A DNA stretch of 64,000 bases, taken from Rhodothermales bacterium (lineage in GTDB: Bacteria > Bacteroidota > Rhodothermia > Rhodothermales > UBA10348). Position numbers and translations under genes: made by a program. Shown in pieces: positions 9,485 through 17,159 of the stretch. The DNA is taken from contig JAVJVN010000022.1 of NCBI GenBank assembly GCA_040221055.1, positions 1 to 64,000 on the forward strand, in the 5' to 3' direction. Positions within the stretch are counted from its first letter, which is position 1. The number at the start of each line of letters is the position of its first letter. The notes beneath the pieces were generated by a model that had not been told where the DNA came from, made no database searches, and worked only from the letters and a program-made list of their open reading frames with translations.

Positions 9485-10643
9485 CCTGTTTGTCACCATC
9501 GTGCTTGACGGCGTCGGCATCGGCGCGGCGCCCGATGCCGCCGCGTACGGCGACGAGGGGAGTCACACACTGGGGCATGTCCTGGAAGCCTGCCGGCCGG
9601 ACCTGCCGAATCTGGCGCGACTCGGTCTGGGCAACATTGCTCCGCTTCCCGGTCTGGCTCCGGTGTCGGATCCTGGCGCGGCCTACGGACGCATGCAGGA
9701 AGTATCGGCCGGCAAGGATTCCACCACCGGGCACTGGGAATTGGCCGGTATCCGGCTGGAAACGCCGTTTCCGACCTATCCTGACGGGTTTCCGGAGCCC
9801 GTCATAAAGCAGTTCCTGGACGTTACCGGCAGCACGCGCGTACTGGGCAACCGTCCGGAGTCCGGAACCGCCATCATCACCGAATTCGGCGCCGAACACC
9901 TTGCCACGGGCAATCCCATCGTGTATACGTCGGCCGACAGTGTCTTCCAGGTTGCGGCCCACGTGGACCGGGTTCCGCTGGAAACGCTCTACGACTGGTG
10001 CCGTCTGGCCCGCGAACAGGTCTGCACGGGCGAGCACGCGGTGGGGCGGGTGATTGCCCGACCCTTCACCGGGGAGCCCGGTGCGTTCGTCCGGCTCTCC
10101 GGAAAGCGCCACGACTATGCGCTCGCGCCCACCGCCGAGCCTCTCCAGTCCACCCTCCAGGTAGCCGGCATCCGGACGGTCTGTGTCGGGAAGGTGGCCG
10201 ATCTGTTCGCCGGGGTCGGTTTCGACGAGGTCCGCAAGACCAGTGGCAACGCCGAGGGCATCCGGGAGACGCTCGTGGCCATGCAAGCCGCTACCGCCCA
10301 ATCCACCTTCATCTGGACCAACCTCATTGACTTCGACCAGGAATTCGGCCACCGCAACAACCCGGAGGGATTTGCCGGTGCACTGGAGCAGTTCGACCGG
10401 GCCCTTCCGGACCTTCTGGCGGCGCTGCCCGACGGGGGACGCCTCCTGATTACGGCCGACCACGGCAACGATCCGACGACCGCGTCCACCGATCACGCCC
10501 GTGAATACGTCCCGCTGCTCTACGTCGGCGTGCCTCCGGTGGACCTGGGCATCAGGCACGGCTTCACCGATCACGCCGCAACAGTCGCGGATTATTTCGG
10601 TGTGCCGTACCCTGTGGACGGACAATCATTTGAACCCGCATGA
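9477..10643 (+). CDS. deoB: Phosphopentomutase
   Basis: A 388-aa alkaline-phosphatase-superfamily enzyme interconverting (deoxy)ribose 1-phosphate and 5-phosphate in nucleoside salvage. It has the DeoB start 'TIVLDGVGIGAAPDA' with the metal-binding Asp, the catalytic-loop motif 'KDSTTGHWELAG' with the threonine that is phosphorylated, and a C-terminal metal site 'LLITADHGNDPTT'. Length fits the family (about 390-410). The start is taken as TTG at 9477, which places 'SLFVTIVLDG' at the N-terminus and overlaps the upstream stop; a GGGGAG lies about 10 nt before it. Its stop overlaps the next gene as ATGA. The following genes are microcompartment vertex proteins, which is noteworthy for a deoxyribose pathway enzyme. 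Confidence 0.92.
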   Translation: MNSLFVTIVLDGVGIGAAPDAAAYGDEGSHTLGHVLEACRPDLPNLARLGLGNIAPLPGLAPVSDPGAAYGRMQEVSAGKDSTTGHWELAGIRLETPFPTYPDGFPEPVIKQFLDVTGSTRVLGNRPESGTAIITEFGAEHLATGNPIVYTSADSVFQVAAHVDRVPLETLYDWCRLAREQVCTGEHAVGRVIARPFTGEPGAFVRLSGKRHDYALAPTAEPLQSTLQVAGIRTVCVGKVADLFAGVGFDEVRKTSGNAEGIRETLVAMQAATAQSTFIWTNLIDFDQEFGHRNNPEGFAGALEQFDRALPDLLAALPDGGRLLITADHGNDPTTASTDHAREYVPLLYVGVPPVDLGIRHGFTDHAATVADYFGVPYPVDGQSFEPA

Positions 10644-10906
10644 TACTCGGAAAGGTAATCGGCACCGTCTGGGCCACCCGCAAGGCGGAAAGCCTGCGCG
10701 GCTTGACGCTCCAACTCGTCCAGGAAGTCGAGGCGGATGGCTCGCCGAAGTCCCGCGTGGTGGTGGCCGTGGACAGCGTAGGCGCCGGTGTGGGTGAACT
10801 CGTGCTCTTCGCCCAGGGCTCAAGCGCCCGGCAGACCCCGGTCACCAAGGACAAGCCGGTCGATGCCGTCATCATGGCCATCGTCGACAAGATGGACCTC
10901 GAATGA
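10640..10906 (+). CDS. EutN/CcmL-family microcompartment vertex protein (copy 1)
   Basis: An 88-aa protein with the EutN/CcmL (BMC-P) beginning 'MILGKVIGTVWATRKAESL', followed by the 'VAVDSVGAGVGELVLFAQGSSAR' type stretch and the C-terminal 'VDAVIMAIVD'. Family members form pentamers that cap the vertices of bacterial microcompartments or carboxysomes. It is coupled by an ATGA overlap to deoB upstream and by another to a second copy downstream. No BMC hexamer gene is in this window, so the shell proteins are either elsewhere or absent. Family assignment is strong; a role with deoxyribose-phosphate metabolism is inferred from position only. Confidence 0.9.
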   Translation: MILGKVIGTVWATRKAESLRGLTLQLVQEVEADGSPKSRVVVAVDSVGAGVGELVLFAQGSSARQTPVTKDKPVDAVIMAIVDKMDLE

Positions 10907-11172
10907 ACGTGGGCCGGGTCATGGGCACGGTGTGGGCCACCCGCAAGCAGGCCTCCCTGGAAGGCCGGCGCATGCTGGTCGTACAACCCATGACGTTCGC
11001 CGGAACGGACATCGGCTCGCCGCTGGTTGCCCTGGATTCCGTAAATGCCGGCGTCGGAAGCACCGTGATCTATGTCACGTCCACCGAGGCGACCATTCCG
11101 TTCAAGCCGACGCCCACCCCGGTGGATGCCACCATCGTGGGGATCCTGGACCGCATAGATCGGAAAGGATAG
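10903..11172 (+). CDS. EutN/CcmL-family microcompartment vertex protein (copy 2)
   Basis: An 89-aa paralogue of the preceding gene that starts inside it (ATGA). It shares 'GTVWATRKQASLEGRRML', 'VALDSVNAGVGSTVIYV' and the C-terminal 'VDATIVGILDRID'. The two copies are clearly diverged, so they may form hetero-pentamers or distinct vertices. The gene ends 4 bp from the convergent pcm stop, closing the plus-strand set that begins at 8126. Function beyond the fold cannot be read from the sequence. Confidence 0.9.
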   Translation: MNVGRVMGTVWATRKQASLEGRRMLVVQPMTFAGTDIGSPLVALDSVNAGVGSTVIYVTSTEATIPFKPTPTPVDATIVGILDRIDRKG

Positions 11173-11176
11173 GAAC

Positions 11177-11842
11177 TCAGCGCGACGTATCGCTCAAAAG
11201 CGGAACGAACTTGAAGTCGTCCAGGATTTCCTCTTCGAACGCATCGTCCCCCATCCGCGTAATCCGGTACATCTGCTGGACCGACCGGTCCCCGACCGGA
11301 ATGACCAGGCGCCCCCCGGGCTTCATGCCTTCCGGCGCCCGCAACTGGGCCAGCAGCGGCTTGGGCACGGACTCGGCGCCGGCCGTGACGAGGATGCCGT
11401 CGAACGGCCCGACCGATTCCCATCCGTGTGTCCCGTCCCCGTACCGGCACACCGCCCGGTAACCCAGGCGCTTCAGCAACTCCGATGTCTTGTCATACAG
11501 GGGGCGGATCCGCTCGATGGTAAACACTTGCGCCCCCATTTCACACAGGACGGCGGCCTGGTATCCGCTGCCGGTCCCGATTTCCAGGATCCTCGAATCC
11601 GGTTTCACGCCCAGGATGTCGGTCTGGTAGGCTACCGTGAAGGGCTGCGAAATCGTCACGCCATGCCCGATGGGCAGGGCCACGTCGTCGTAAGCCCGGG
11701 TCAGCATGCCATGCTGCACGAACGCATGGCGCGGCACGGAGCCGATGGCGTCCAGGACCCGCTCGTTCGCTATGCCCTTTTCGCGGAGCAATGCAACCAA
11801 TTCCTGGCGCCGTCGCTGGTATTTCGCTTCGGACGTGTTCAT
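11177..11842 (-). CDS. pcm: Protein-L-isoaspartate O-methyltransferase
   Basis: A 221-aa SAM-dependent repair enzyme that methylates L-isoaspartyl residues arising by damage of Asp and Asn. The family pattern is complete: 'VPRHAFVQHGMLTRAYDDVALPIG', then 'GVTISQPFTVA' and SAM motif I 'ILEIGTGSGYQAAVL', followed by 'GPFDGILVTAGAESVP' and 'GGRLVIPVGD'. The ATG at 11842 overlaps the upstream cdaA stop by 4 nt. It is the last gene of the folP-cdaA-pcm set. Confidence 0.93.
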   Translation of the reverse strand: MNTSEAKYQRRRQELVALLREKGIANERVLDAIGSVPRHAFVQHGMLTRAYDDVALPIGHGVTISQPFTVAYQTDILGVKPDSRILEIGTGSGYQAAVLCEMGAQVFTIERIRPLYDKTSELLKRLGYRAVCRYGDGTHGWESVGPFDGILVTAGAESVPKPLLAQLRAPEGMKPGGRLVIPVGDRSVQQMYRITRMGDDAFEEEILDDFKFVPLLSDTSR

Positions 11843-12642
11843 GCCTTTTCTACCGCGGACTCAGGTTCCGGAACGGCAATCCGGGGCGAGAGCGCCTCGG
11901 TCACATACTTGCTGATGGAAAGCACGGGAATATTCTGTTTCAATTCGCCGTCGCGGGCCACGGAAATCTGCCCCGTTTCTTCCGATACCACGATCACGAA
12001 TGCATCGGAAACCTCGGTGACCCCCACCGCCGCGCGGTGCCGGAGCCCGAGATGCGGGCTCAGTTTCATGTTGGTGGATACCGGCAGGATGCATCGGGCG
12101 GCCTCTATCCGGCCGTCCCGGATGATGACCGCGCCGTCGTGCAACGGGTTCTGGGAATAGAAGATGGTCACCAACAGGTCCTCGCTGACCTGGGCATGCA
12201 GTTGCGCGCCCGTTTCGATATAGCTGCGCAGCCCGCTGGAGCGCTCGAACACGATGAGCGCGCCAATGCGCCGGTCACTCATGATTTCCACGGCGCGCAC
12301 GATTTCGGATATCCGTTCCTCCTGGGCCGGCGACCGCATGATGCGCCGCACCAAGGGGTTCTGTCCCAACAGCAACAGCAGCCGCCGGATTTCCGGCTGG
12401 AACAGTACGATGACGGCCAGCACGAACACTTCGGAAATCGAACCGAACAGCGCGCGGAGGATGGTCATATCGGCCGCCGTCACGAGCACCTGGACAATAT
12501 AGAGGGCCAGGATCCCCACCCCGATCTGCACGGCAATCGTACCGCGCATGAGCTGGTACAGTTTGTACAGCACGAACGCCACCAGGCCGATCTCAATGAG
12601 ATCGACCACGCGGATGGGTATGATCCAGGGGATCAGGGTCAT
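11839..12642 (-). CDS. cdaA: Diadenylate cyclase, CdaA type
   Basis: A 267-aa membrane enzyme that makes cyclic di-AMP from two ATP. Three hydrophobic N-terminal helices (about residues 10-75) precede a DisA_N/DAC domain. The catalytic motifs are 'LHDGAVIIRDGRI' (DGA) and 'LGLRHRAAVGVTEVSDA' (RHR). The start at 12642 overlaps the folP stop as ATGA; a TTG ten codons upstream is less likely. In the family, c-di-AMP controls potassium and osmotic balance and cell-wall stress. CdaA is usually regulated by CdaR, but no CdaR gene follows here: the next gene is pcm. Confidence 0.93.
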   Translation of the reverse strand: MTLIPWIIPIRVVDLIEIGLVAFVLYKLYQLMRGTIAVQIGVGILALYIVQVLVTAADMTILRALFGSISEVFVLAVIVLFQPEIRRLLLLLGQNPLVRRIMRSPAQEERISEIVRAVEIMSDRRIGALIVFERSSGLRSYIETGAQLHAQVSEDLLVTIFYSQNPLHDGAVIIRDGRIEAARCILPVSTNMKLSPHLGLRHRAAVGVTEVSDAFVIVVSEETGQISVARDGELKQNIPVLSISKYVTEALSPRIAVPEPESAVEKA

Positions 12643-13505
12643 GCTGATTGGAGGTGTTGCCGGGCCCTGCAAAATACGCGCAGGAAGTCAGCGGTTTCCT
12701 TCACGTCGTGCGTGCGCACCATCCGGGCACCTCCAATGACGGCCAGCGCCGTCAGCGCGAGGCTGCCGGAAAGTCGGTCGTGGGGGGGTGGCACGGGAGC
12801 ATCCTCCGGGTATGACGGGCGAAGTGCAGCACCAACGCTGCTTTTTCTGGATACACCGACCAGCACGGGAGAACCTACTGCCACGAGTTCCGGCAGGCGC
12901 GCGATCAGCGCGAGATTGACGTCCACCCGCTTGCCGAACCCGAAGCCGGGATCCAGCCATACGTCCCGGGCGCCGGACTCGAGGGCCCGCGCGCGCGCAT
13001 CGGACAGCTCGGCCACAACCGATTCCACCGTAACCTCCGACGCATGCGGCATGGTGCCGGGCATGCCGACCGAGTGCATCAGACAGATCGGAACGTCAAA
13101 CTCCGCTGCGACGGCCGCCATGGCGCGGTCGAACCGCAGGGCCGTGATGTCATTCAGCATGGCGGCGCCGGCCGCCAGGGCCTCGCGGGCCACGTTCGAG
13201 CGGAACGTATCGACGGAAATCCGGATGTCCGGATGATGCGATGCAAGGCGCTCGATGACGGGCAGAATGCGGCTGAGCTCCTGGCTCCCGGAGAGGAGGG
13301 GAGCACCTTCGCCGTATACCCCACCACCCGGCCGGGACGATGCGCCCCCGATATCGATCACATCCGCGCCCTCGGCCACCATTTCGGTGGCGCGGGCGGC
13401 GGCGGCATCGGGATCCATGAACAGGCCGCCGTCCGAGAAGGAGTCGGGCGTCACATTCAGGATGCCCATGATGAGCGGTCGGTCGGTATGGGGGATTCCG
13501 GGCAT
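12639..13505 (-). CDS. folP: Dihydropteroate synthase
   Basis: A 288-aa TIM-barrel enzyme of folate synthesis that joins p-aminobenzoate to 6-hydroxymethyl-dihydropterin pyrophosphate. Signatures are 'IMGILNVTPDSFSDGG' at the N-terminus, 'GADVIDIGGASSRPG', 'ISVDTFRSNVA' and 'DVWLDPGFGFGKRV'. The open frame continues far upstream, but only as the antisense of the GH3-family gene. ATG 13505 gives the normal length. A TATATT lies 5 bp upstream of this ATG, so the transcript may be nearly leaderless. It is the first gene of an ATGA-coupled operon with cdaA and pcm. Confidence 0.93.
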   Translation of the reverse strand: MPGIPHTDRPLIMGILNVTPDSFSDGGLFMDPDAAAARATEMVAEGADVIDIGGASSRPGGGVYGEGAPLLSGSQELSRILPVIERLASHHPDIRISVDTFRSNVAREALAAGAAMLNDITALRFDRAMAAVAAEFDVPICLMHSVGMPGTMPHASEVTVESVVAELSDARARALESGARDVWLDPGFGFGKRVDVNLALIARLPELVAVGSPVLVGVSRKSSVGAALRPSYPEDAPVPPPHDRLSGSLALTALAVIGGARMVRTHDVKETADFLRVFCRARQHLQSA

Positions 13506-13516
13506 ACCCGAATATA
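13506..13516 (-). promoter_or_regulatory. Possible -10 element very close to the folP start
   Basis: On the minus strand TATATT is followed by CGGGT and then the folP ATG, the spacing expected if transcription begins at or next to the start codon. No good -35 hexamer was found at 16-18 bp. The same TATATT-N5-ATG arrangement occurs at 21158. Confidence 0.35.
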
Positions 13517-13589
13517 GAGCCTCGGGAGCAGACTGCACGGATCCGGACGGCTCGCATGGCATTGAACCAGCCATGCAGCCGACGGCCCC

Positions 13590-15149
13590 ATGATCACCCT
13601 TCCCAAGCATTCCCAACCCCAGATCCTGAAGGATCGCCCGTGGCCTCCGCCCATCACGCCGCTCTGGATTGTACGGGCGTTCAAGGACGACCCGGTCGGG
13701 ACCCAGACGCGCGTGCTGGTTGAACTCCTGGAGCGGGCCAAGGACACCGAATGGGGCCGGAAGTACGGATTCGAGGCCATCGCGCATGCCCGTGATCCGC
13801 GGGCCATGTACCGCGAGCGGGTGCCCGTGCATACGTATGATGCCATCCGGGCCGACGTGGATCGGCTCAGGGATGGGGCCGCGGACATCATGTGGCCGGG
13901 TCGCTTCCATCACTTTGCGGTCTCGTCGGGCACCGCATCTGCGGGCAAGATCATTCCGCTGTCCGTGGAAATGCTGGACAAGAACCGCTCCTTCAGTCTG
14001 GCGGCCGCCCTGTCGTATTTCGAGTCGACCGCCGACCCGTCCATGTTCTTCGGCAAGCTGCTGTCCATCCCCGGGCGCATTGAACCGGACCCCCGGTCGG
14101 CCGAAAGCCACATCGGGGAAGTATCCGGACTGCAGTTCCTGTTTGCGCCTTGGGTCATGAAGAACTATCTCCAGGCGGTTCCGGAGGATATCCTGTTCAT
14201 GCCGCACTGGGAGAAGAAGCTCGATGCCATCGTGGCGCACACCATGGACATGGACATCCGGGCCATTGCCATGGTCCCGTCGTGGGCCATCGTCCTCTTC
14301 CGGAAACTGATGGCGGCCTGGAATGCCCGGCACGCCACGCAGGTCACCTCCGTCAAGGAGGTCTGGCCGAACCTGAAGGTGTTCTTCTCCGGCGGAGTGG
14401 CACTCTCGTCATACCGTGGGTTGATTGAGCAGCAGTTCGGGGGTTCGCTGGACTTCGTGGAGAGCTACGGCGCGAGCGAGGGATTCATTTCCTTCCAGGA
14501 CGACCCGGCGCGACGGGACATGTTGTTGCACCTGGACAACGGGGTCTACTTCGAATTCGTGCCGGTCGATGAGCCGGAGCGCCGCCTGTCGATTGCCGAA
14601 GTGGAGGTGGGCGTACGTTACAGTATCCATGTCACCACCTGCTCCGGTCTTTGGTGCTATCCGGTCGGGGATGTGGTGCGGTTCACGTCCGTCAACCCGT
14701 ATCGTCTGGAAGTGGCCGGCCGGACGAACGAAATGCTGGACAAATACGGCGAAGCGGTGTACGGCGATGAGGCCCGGCAGGCGCTCGAGAAAGCCTGCGC
14801 GGAGACGGGCGCCCGCATACGGGATTACCACATTGCCTCGGTCGAAGCCGCCCCCGATGTGCTGCCCGGACACCAGTGGCTGATTGAATTCGCGGTGGAG
14901 CCGGCCGATCCGGAGCAATTCGCCGGGATCCTGGACACGTACTTGATGGACGTCAACCGGCACTATGTCATCCGGCGTGAGGCGCAGGCGTTCCAGCCCC
15001 CAACCGTCGTTCCGTTGCCTGTCGGGACGTTTTTGTCGTGGCTCCAGGCGACCCGCGATCGCGTTGGTGCGCAATCCAAAGTGCCAAGAATGAGTGAGGA
15101 TCGGAAAATTGCCGATTCCATCCTTCAAATTTCCGGAAACAATCCGTAA
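13590..15149 (+). CDS. GH3 auxin-responsive-promoter family protein
   Basis: A 519-aa member of the GH3 family, which belongs to the acyl-adenylate-forming superfamily. Readable motifs: 'FAVSSGTASAGKIIPLS' (the Ser/Thr-Gly-rich ATP loop), 'YGASEGFISFQ' (the AMP-binding aromatic-G-x-S/T-E motif) and 'YPVGDVVRFTSVNPYRLEVAGRTNEMLDKYGE' region with the conserved Asp. The N-terminus carries 'PFKDDPVGTQ'-like GH3 features ('TEWGRKYGF'). Plant GH3 enzymes conjugate amino acids to hormones; bacterial members, common in Bacteroidota, have no settled substrate. It is divergent from folP and is followed by rpoD. Confidence 0.85.
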   Translation: MITLPKHSQPQILKDRPWPPPITPLWIVRAFKDDPVGTQTRVLVELLERAKDTEWGRKYGFEAIAHARDPRAMYRERVPVHTYDAIRADVDRLRDGAADIMWPGRFHHFAVSSGTASAGKIIPLSVEMLDKNRSFSLAAALSYFESTADPSMFFGKLLSIPGRIEPDPRSAESHIGEVSGLQFLFAPWVMKNYLQAVPEDILFMPHWEKKLDAIVAHTMDMDIRAIAMVPSWAIVLFRKLMAAWNARHATQVTSVKEVWPNLKVFFSGGVALSSYRGLIEQQFGGSLDFVESYGASEGFISFQDDPARRDMLLHLDNGVYFEFVPVDEPERRLSIAEVEVGVRYSIHVTTCSGLWCYPVGDVVRFTSVNPYRLEVAGRTNEMLDKYGEAVYGDEARQALEKACAETGARIRDYHIASVEAAPDVLPGHQWLIEFAVEPADPEQFAGILDTYLMDVNRHYVIRREAQAFQPPTVVPLPVGTFLSWLQATRDRVGAQSKVPRMSEDRKIADSILQISGNNP

Positions 15150-15231
15150 TCCTGTCATATAAGGTTGTCCGAACGCCGAGCAGCCCAACGTCACGGCACT
15201 GTCACCAGGAACCAGATAGAGGAAGGGGAAC

Positions 15232-16071
15232 ATGTACGTCCCACGCCAGCAACGCATGCTGGACCAGTACCTGCAGGAAATCGGGCAGATTGCCCTTTTG
15301 ACCCCGCAGGAAGAGGTCGAACTGGCTCGTCGCATCAAACAGGGTGACCAGGAAGCCCTGCACCGCCTGACGCGGGCCAATCTCCGTTTCGTCGTATCGG
15401 TCGCCAAGAAGTACCAGGGTCAGGGCCTGACGCTGGCCGATCTCATCAATGAAGGCAACTACGGCCTCATCAAGGCTGCCCAGCGGTTCGATGAGACGCG
15501 GGGGTTCAAGTTCATTTCCTATGCCGTGTGGTGGATCCGCCAGGCCATCCTGCAGGCGCTGGCCGAGCAGAGCCGCGTGGTCCGTCTGCCGTTGAACCGG
15601 ATTGGCACCATCTCCAAGATCCGCAAGACGAGCGCCCGCCTGTCGCAGGAGCATGAGCGTCAGCCGAACATCGAGGAGCTGGCCAAGGAACTGGATGTGG
15701 ACGTGGAGAAGGTCCGCGAAGCCATGCAGCACACGGGTCGGCACCTGTCCATGGATGCGCCCTTCAACGAGGACGACGACAACAGCCTGCTCGACGTGCT
15801 TCCGGACGAGGATGACATCAAGCCGGACGACACGCTCATGGACGAGTCGCTCAAGATCGACATTGAGCGCGCCCTCAGCCTGCTGCACCCCCGGGAAGCT
15901 GAAATCACGCGCCTCTACTTCGGGATTGGCCGAGAGCATCCGCTGACGCTCGAGGAAATCGGGCAGCGCTTCGGTCTCACGCGCGAACGCGTGCGTCAGA
16001 TCAAGGAGAAGGCCCTCCGCAAACTCCGCCAGAAGCACCGCCGCGAAGAGCTGCAAATGCACATCGGCTGA
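15232..16071 (+). CDS. rpoD: Primary sigma factor, short form lacking region 1.1
   Basis: A 279-aa sigma-70. It begins directly at region 1.2 ('[20 protein letters not shown]'), then region 2 ('[18 protein letters not shown]', '[17 protein letters not shown]'), region 3 ('[18 protein letters not shown]') and region 4.2 ('[20 protein letters not shown]'). The absence of region 1.1 and the length near 280-290 are typical of primary sigma factors of Bacteroidota and relatives. The ATG is preceded by a purine-rich AGAGGAAGGGGAAC, one of the better ribosome-binding sites in this window. Conservation of regions 2.4 and 4.2 supports the housekeeping role. Confidence 0.93.
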   Translation: MYVPRQQRMLDQYLQEIGQIALLTPQEEVELARRIKQGDQEALHRLTRANLRFVVSVAKKYQGQGLTLADLINEGNYGLIKAAQRFDETRGFKFISYAVWWIRQAILQALAEQSRVVRLPLNRIGTISKIRKTSARLSQEHERQPNIEELAKELDVDVEKVREAMQHTGRHLSMDAPFNEDDDNSLLDVLPDEDDIKPDDTLMDESLKIDIERALSLLHPREAEITRLYFGIGREHPLTLEEIGQRFGLTRERVRQIKEKALRKLRQKHRREELQMHIG

Positions 16072-16074
16072 GTA

Positions 16075-16647
16075 TCACCCGCCCATCCATGGCGGGTTTG
16101 TGGCCGCAACCTCACGGTGCACCGGACACGGTTCCTGATGCGCCCCCGGCAGATAGCCGATGCTCATGAGGAATTCCCCCGTGATCTCTCCCCCCGTGAA
16201 CCGGAAGGTCTTCCTGAACAGCTTCACCCATTCCGGTTTGGAAAGGGGATGATGATGCGCCAGCCAGGCGGCGAATGAGCCGAATCCGGCCTGCAGTTCC
16301 ACGATGCGCCGCGCGTTGTGGATGGCCGCATCCACTTTCAGGCGGTTCCGGATGATTCCGGCATCCGCCAGCAGCCGCGCCCGCTCCGCGTCCCCGTATC
16401 CGGCCACCGTTGCGATATCGAACTGGTCGTACGCCTGCCGGAAGCCCTCCCGTTTCTTCAGGATGGTCAGCCAGGAGAGTCCTGCCTGGTTGATTTCCAG
16501 GATGAGCCGTTCGAACAGCACCCGGTCGTCGTCCACCGGAAACCCGTATTCGGTATCGTGATAGGGACCGTGGAACGGGTGGTTCGGGGCGGCTGAGCAA
16601 TAGCCGGAGAGGGCTGCCTTATGGGGGTGATTGTCTGGGTCGGGCAT
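16075..16647 (-). CDS. tag: DNA-3-methyladenine glycosylase I
   Basis: A 190-aa base-excision glycosylase that removes 3-methyladenine from alkylated DNA. The region 'FERLILEINQAGLSWLTIL' carries the conserved Glu and Trp of the TAG family. The zinc-snap ligands appear present: Cys near 17 and His in 'GPYHDTEYG' near the N-terminus, and His and Cys in 'PGAHQEPCPVH' near the C-terminus. The gene is convergent with rpoD, with only 3 bp between stop codons. Length matches the family (about 185-195). Confidence 0.92.
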   Translation of the reverse strand: MPDPDNHPHKAALSGYCSAAPNHPFHGPYHDTEYGFPVDDDRVLFERLILEINQAGLSWLTILKKREGFRQAYDQFDIATVAGYGDAERARLLADAGIIRNRLKVDAAIHNARRIVELQAGFGSFAAWLAHHHPLSKPEWVKLFRKTFRFTGGEITGEFLMSIGYLPGAHQEPCPVHREVAATNPPWMGG

Positions 16648-16793
16648 GGATGCAGGGGTTTCGGGTCAATCAGGCGTCAAGTCAATCGGGCGCCAAACGC
16701 GCTCCGCCTCGAACGCATTTGGTGGGCGCCGGTTTATCCGGTTCAGGCTATTCGTACATTCCGTTTATCGACATCAACTGACCGCGCGCACCC

Positions 16794-17156
16794 ATGTCCT
16801 GGCTCAAGCACGTTATCGTGGACCTGGCCATCACGGCCGTCATCATCCTGTACGCCCTGCAGGGCCCCGAATGGGCCTGGTGGATCCTGGTCATCTACAC
16901 GCCCCTGCTCATCGTCCTGAAGTTGCTGGCCATGTCATCGGGCGTGGCGGGCGCGGTCAAGGCGAAGGGGGGCAACGAGCCGCCGGACTGGTTCTTCCAC
17001 GTCATCTATGCCGTGAGCGTCCTGCTCCTGTTGCGCGCCGACGATTACCTGTTGGCTGCCGGCTGGGCGGTCATCTGGATCCTGTCGGCGGTCGGCCTGG
17101 CCCGTTCGCGCCCGTCAAAGTCACGCTCGACGAAATCCAACGCAGCGAAGAAGTAA
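16794..17156 (+). CDS. Small four-helix membrane protein, function unknown
   Basis: A 120-aa protein with about four predicted transmembrane helices: near residues 7-24, 27-46, 66-83 and 86-103. It ends in a basic Ser/Lys-rich tail ('ARSRPSKSRSTKSNAAKK'). No family was recognised. It lies 3 bp before the GTG of the RqcH-like gene, so the two are probably co-transcribed. The upstream 146 bp hold no recognisable element. Confidence 0.65.
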   Translation: MSWLKHVIVDLAITAVIILYALQGPEWAWWILVIYTPLLIVLKLLAMSSGVAGAVKAKGGNEPPDWFFHVIYAVSVLLLLRADDYLLAAGWAVIWILSAVGLARSRPSKSRSTKSNAAKK

Positions 17157-17159
17157 CCC

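Noticed and set aside
13506-14333. An upstream extension of folP by more than 270 codons
   Set aside because: The extension is only the antisense of the GH3-family gene; ATG 13505 gives the normal FolP length and N-terminal motif.
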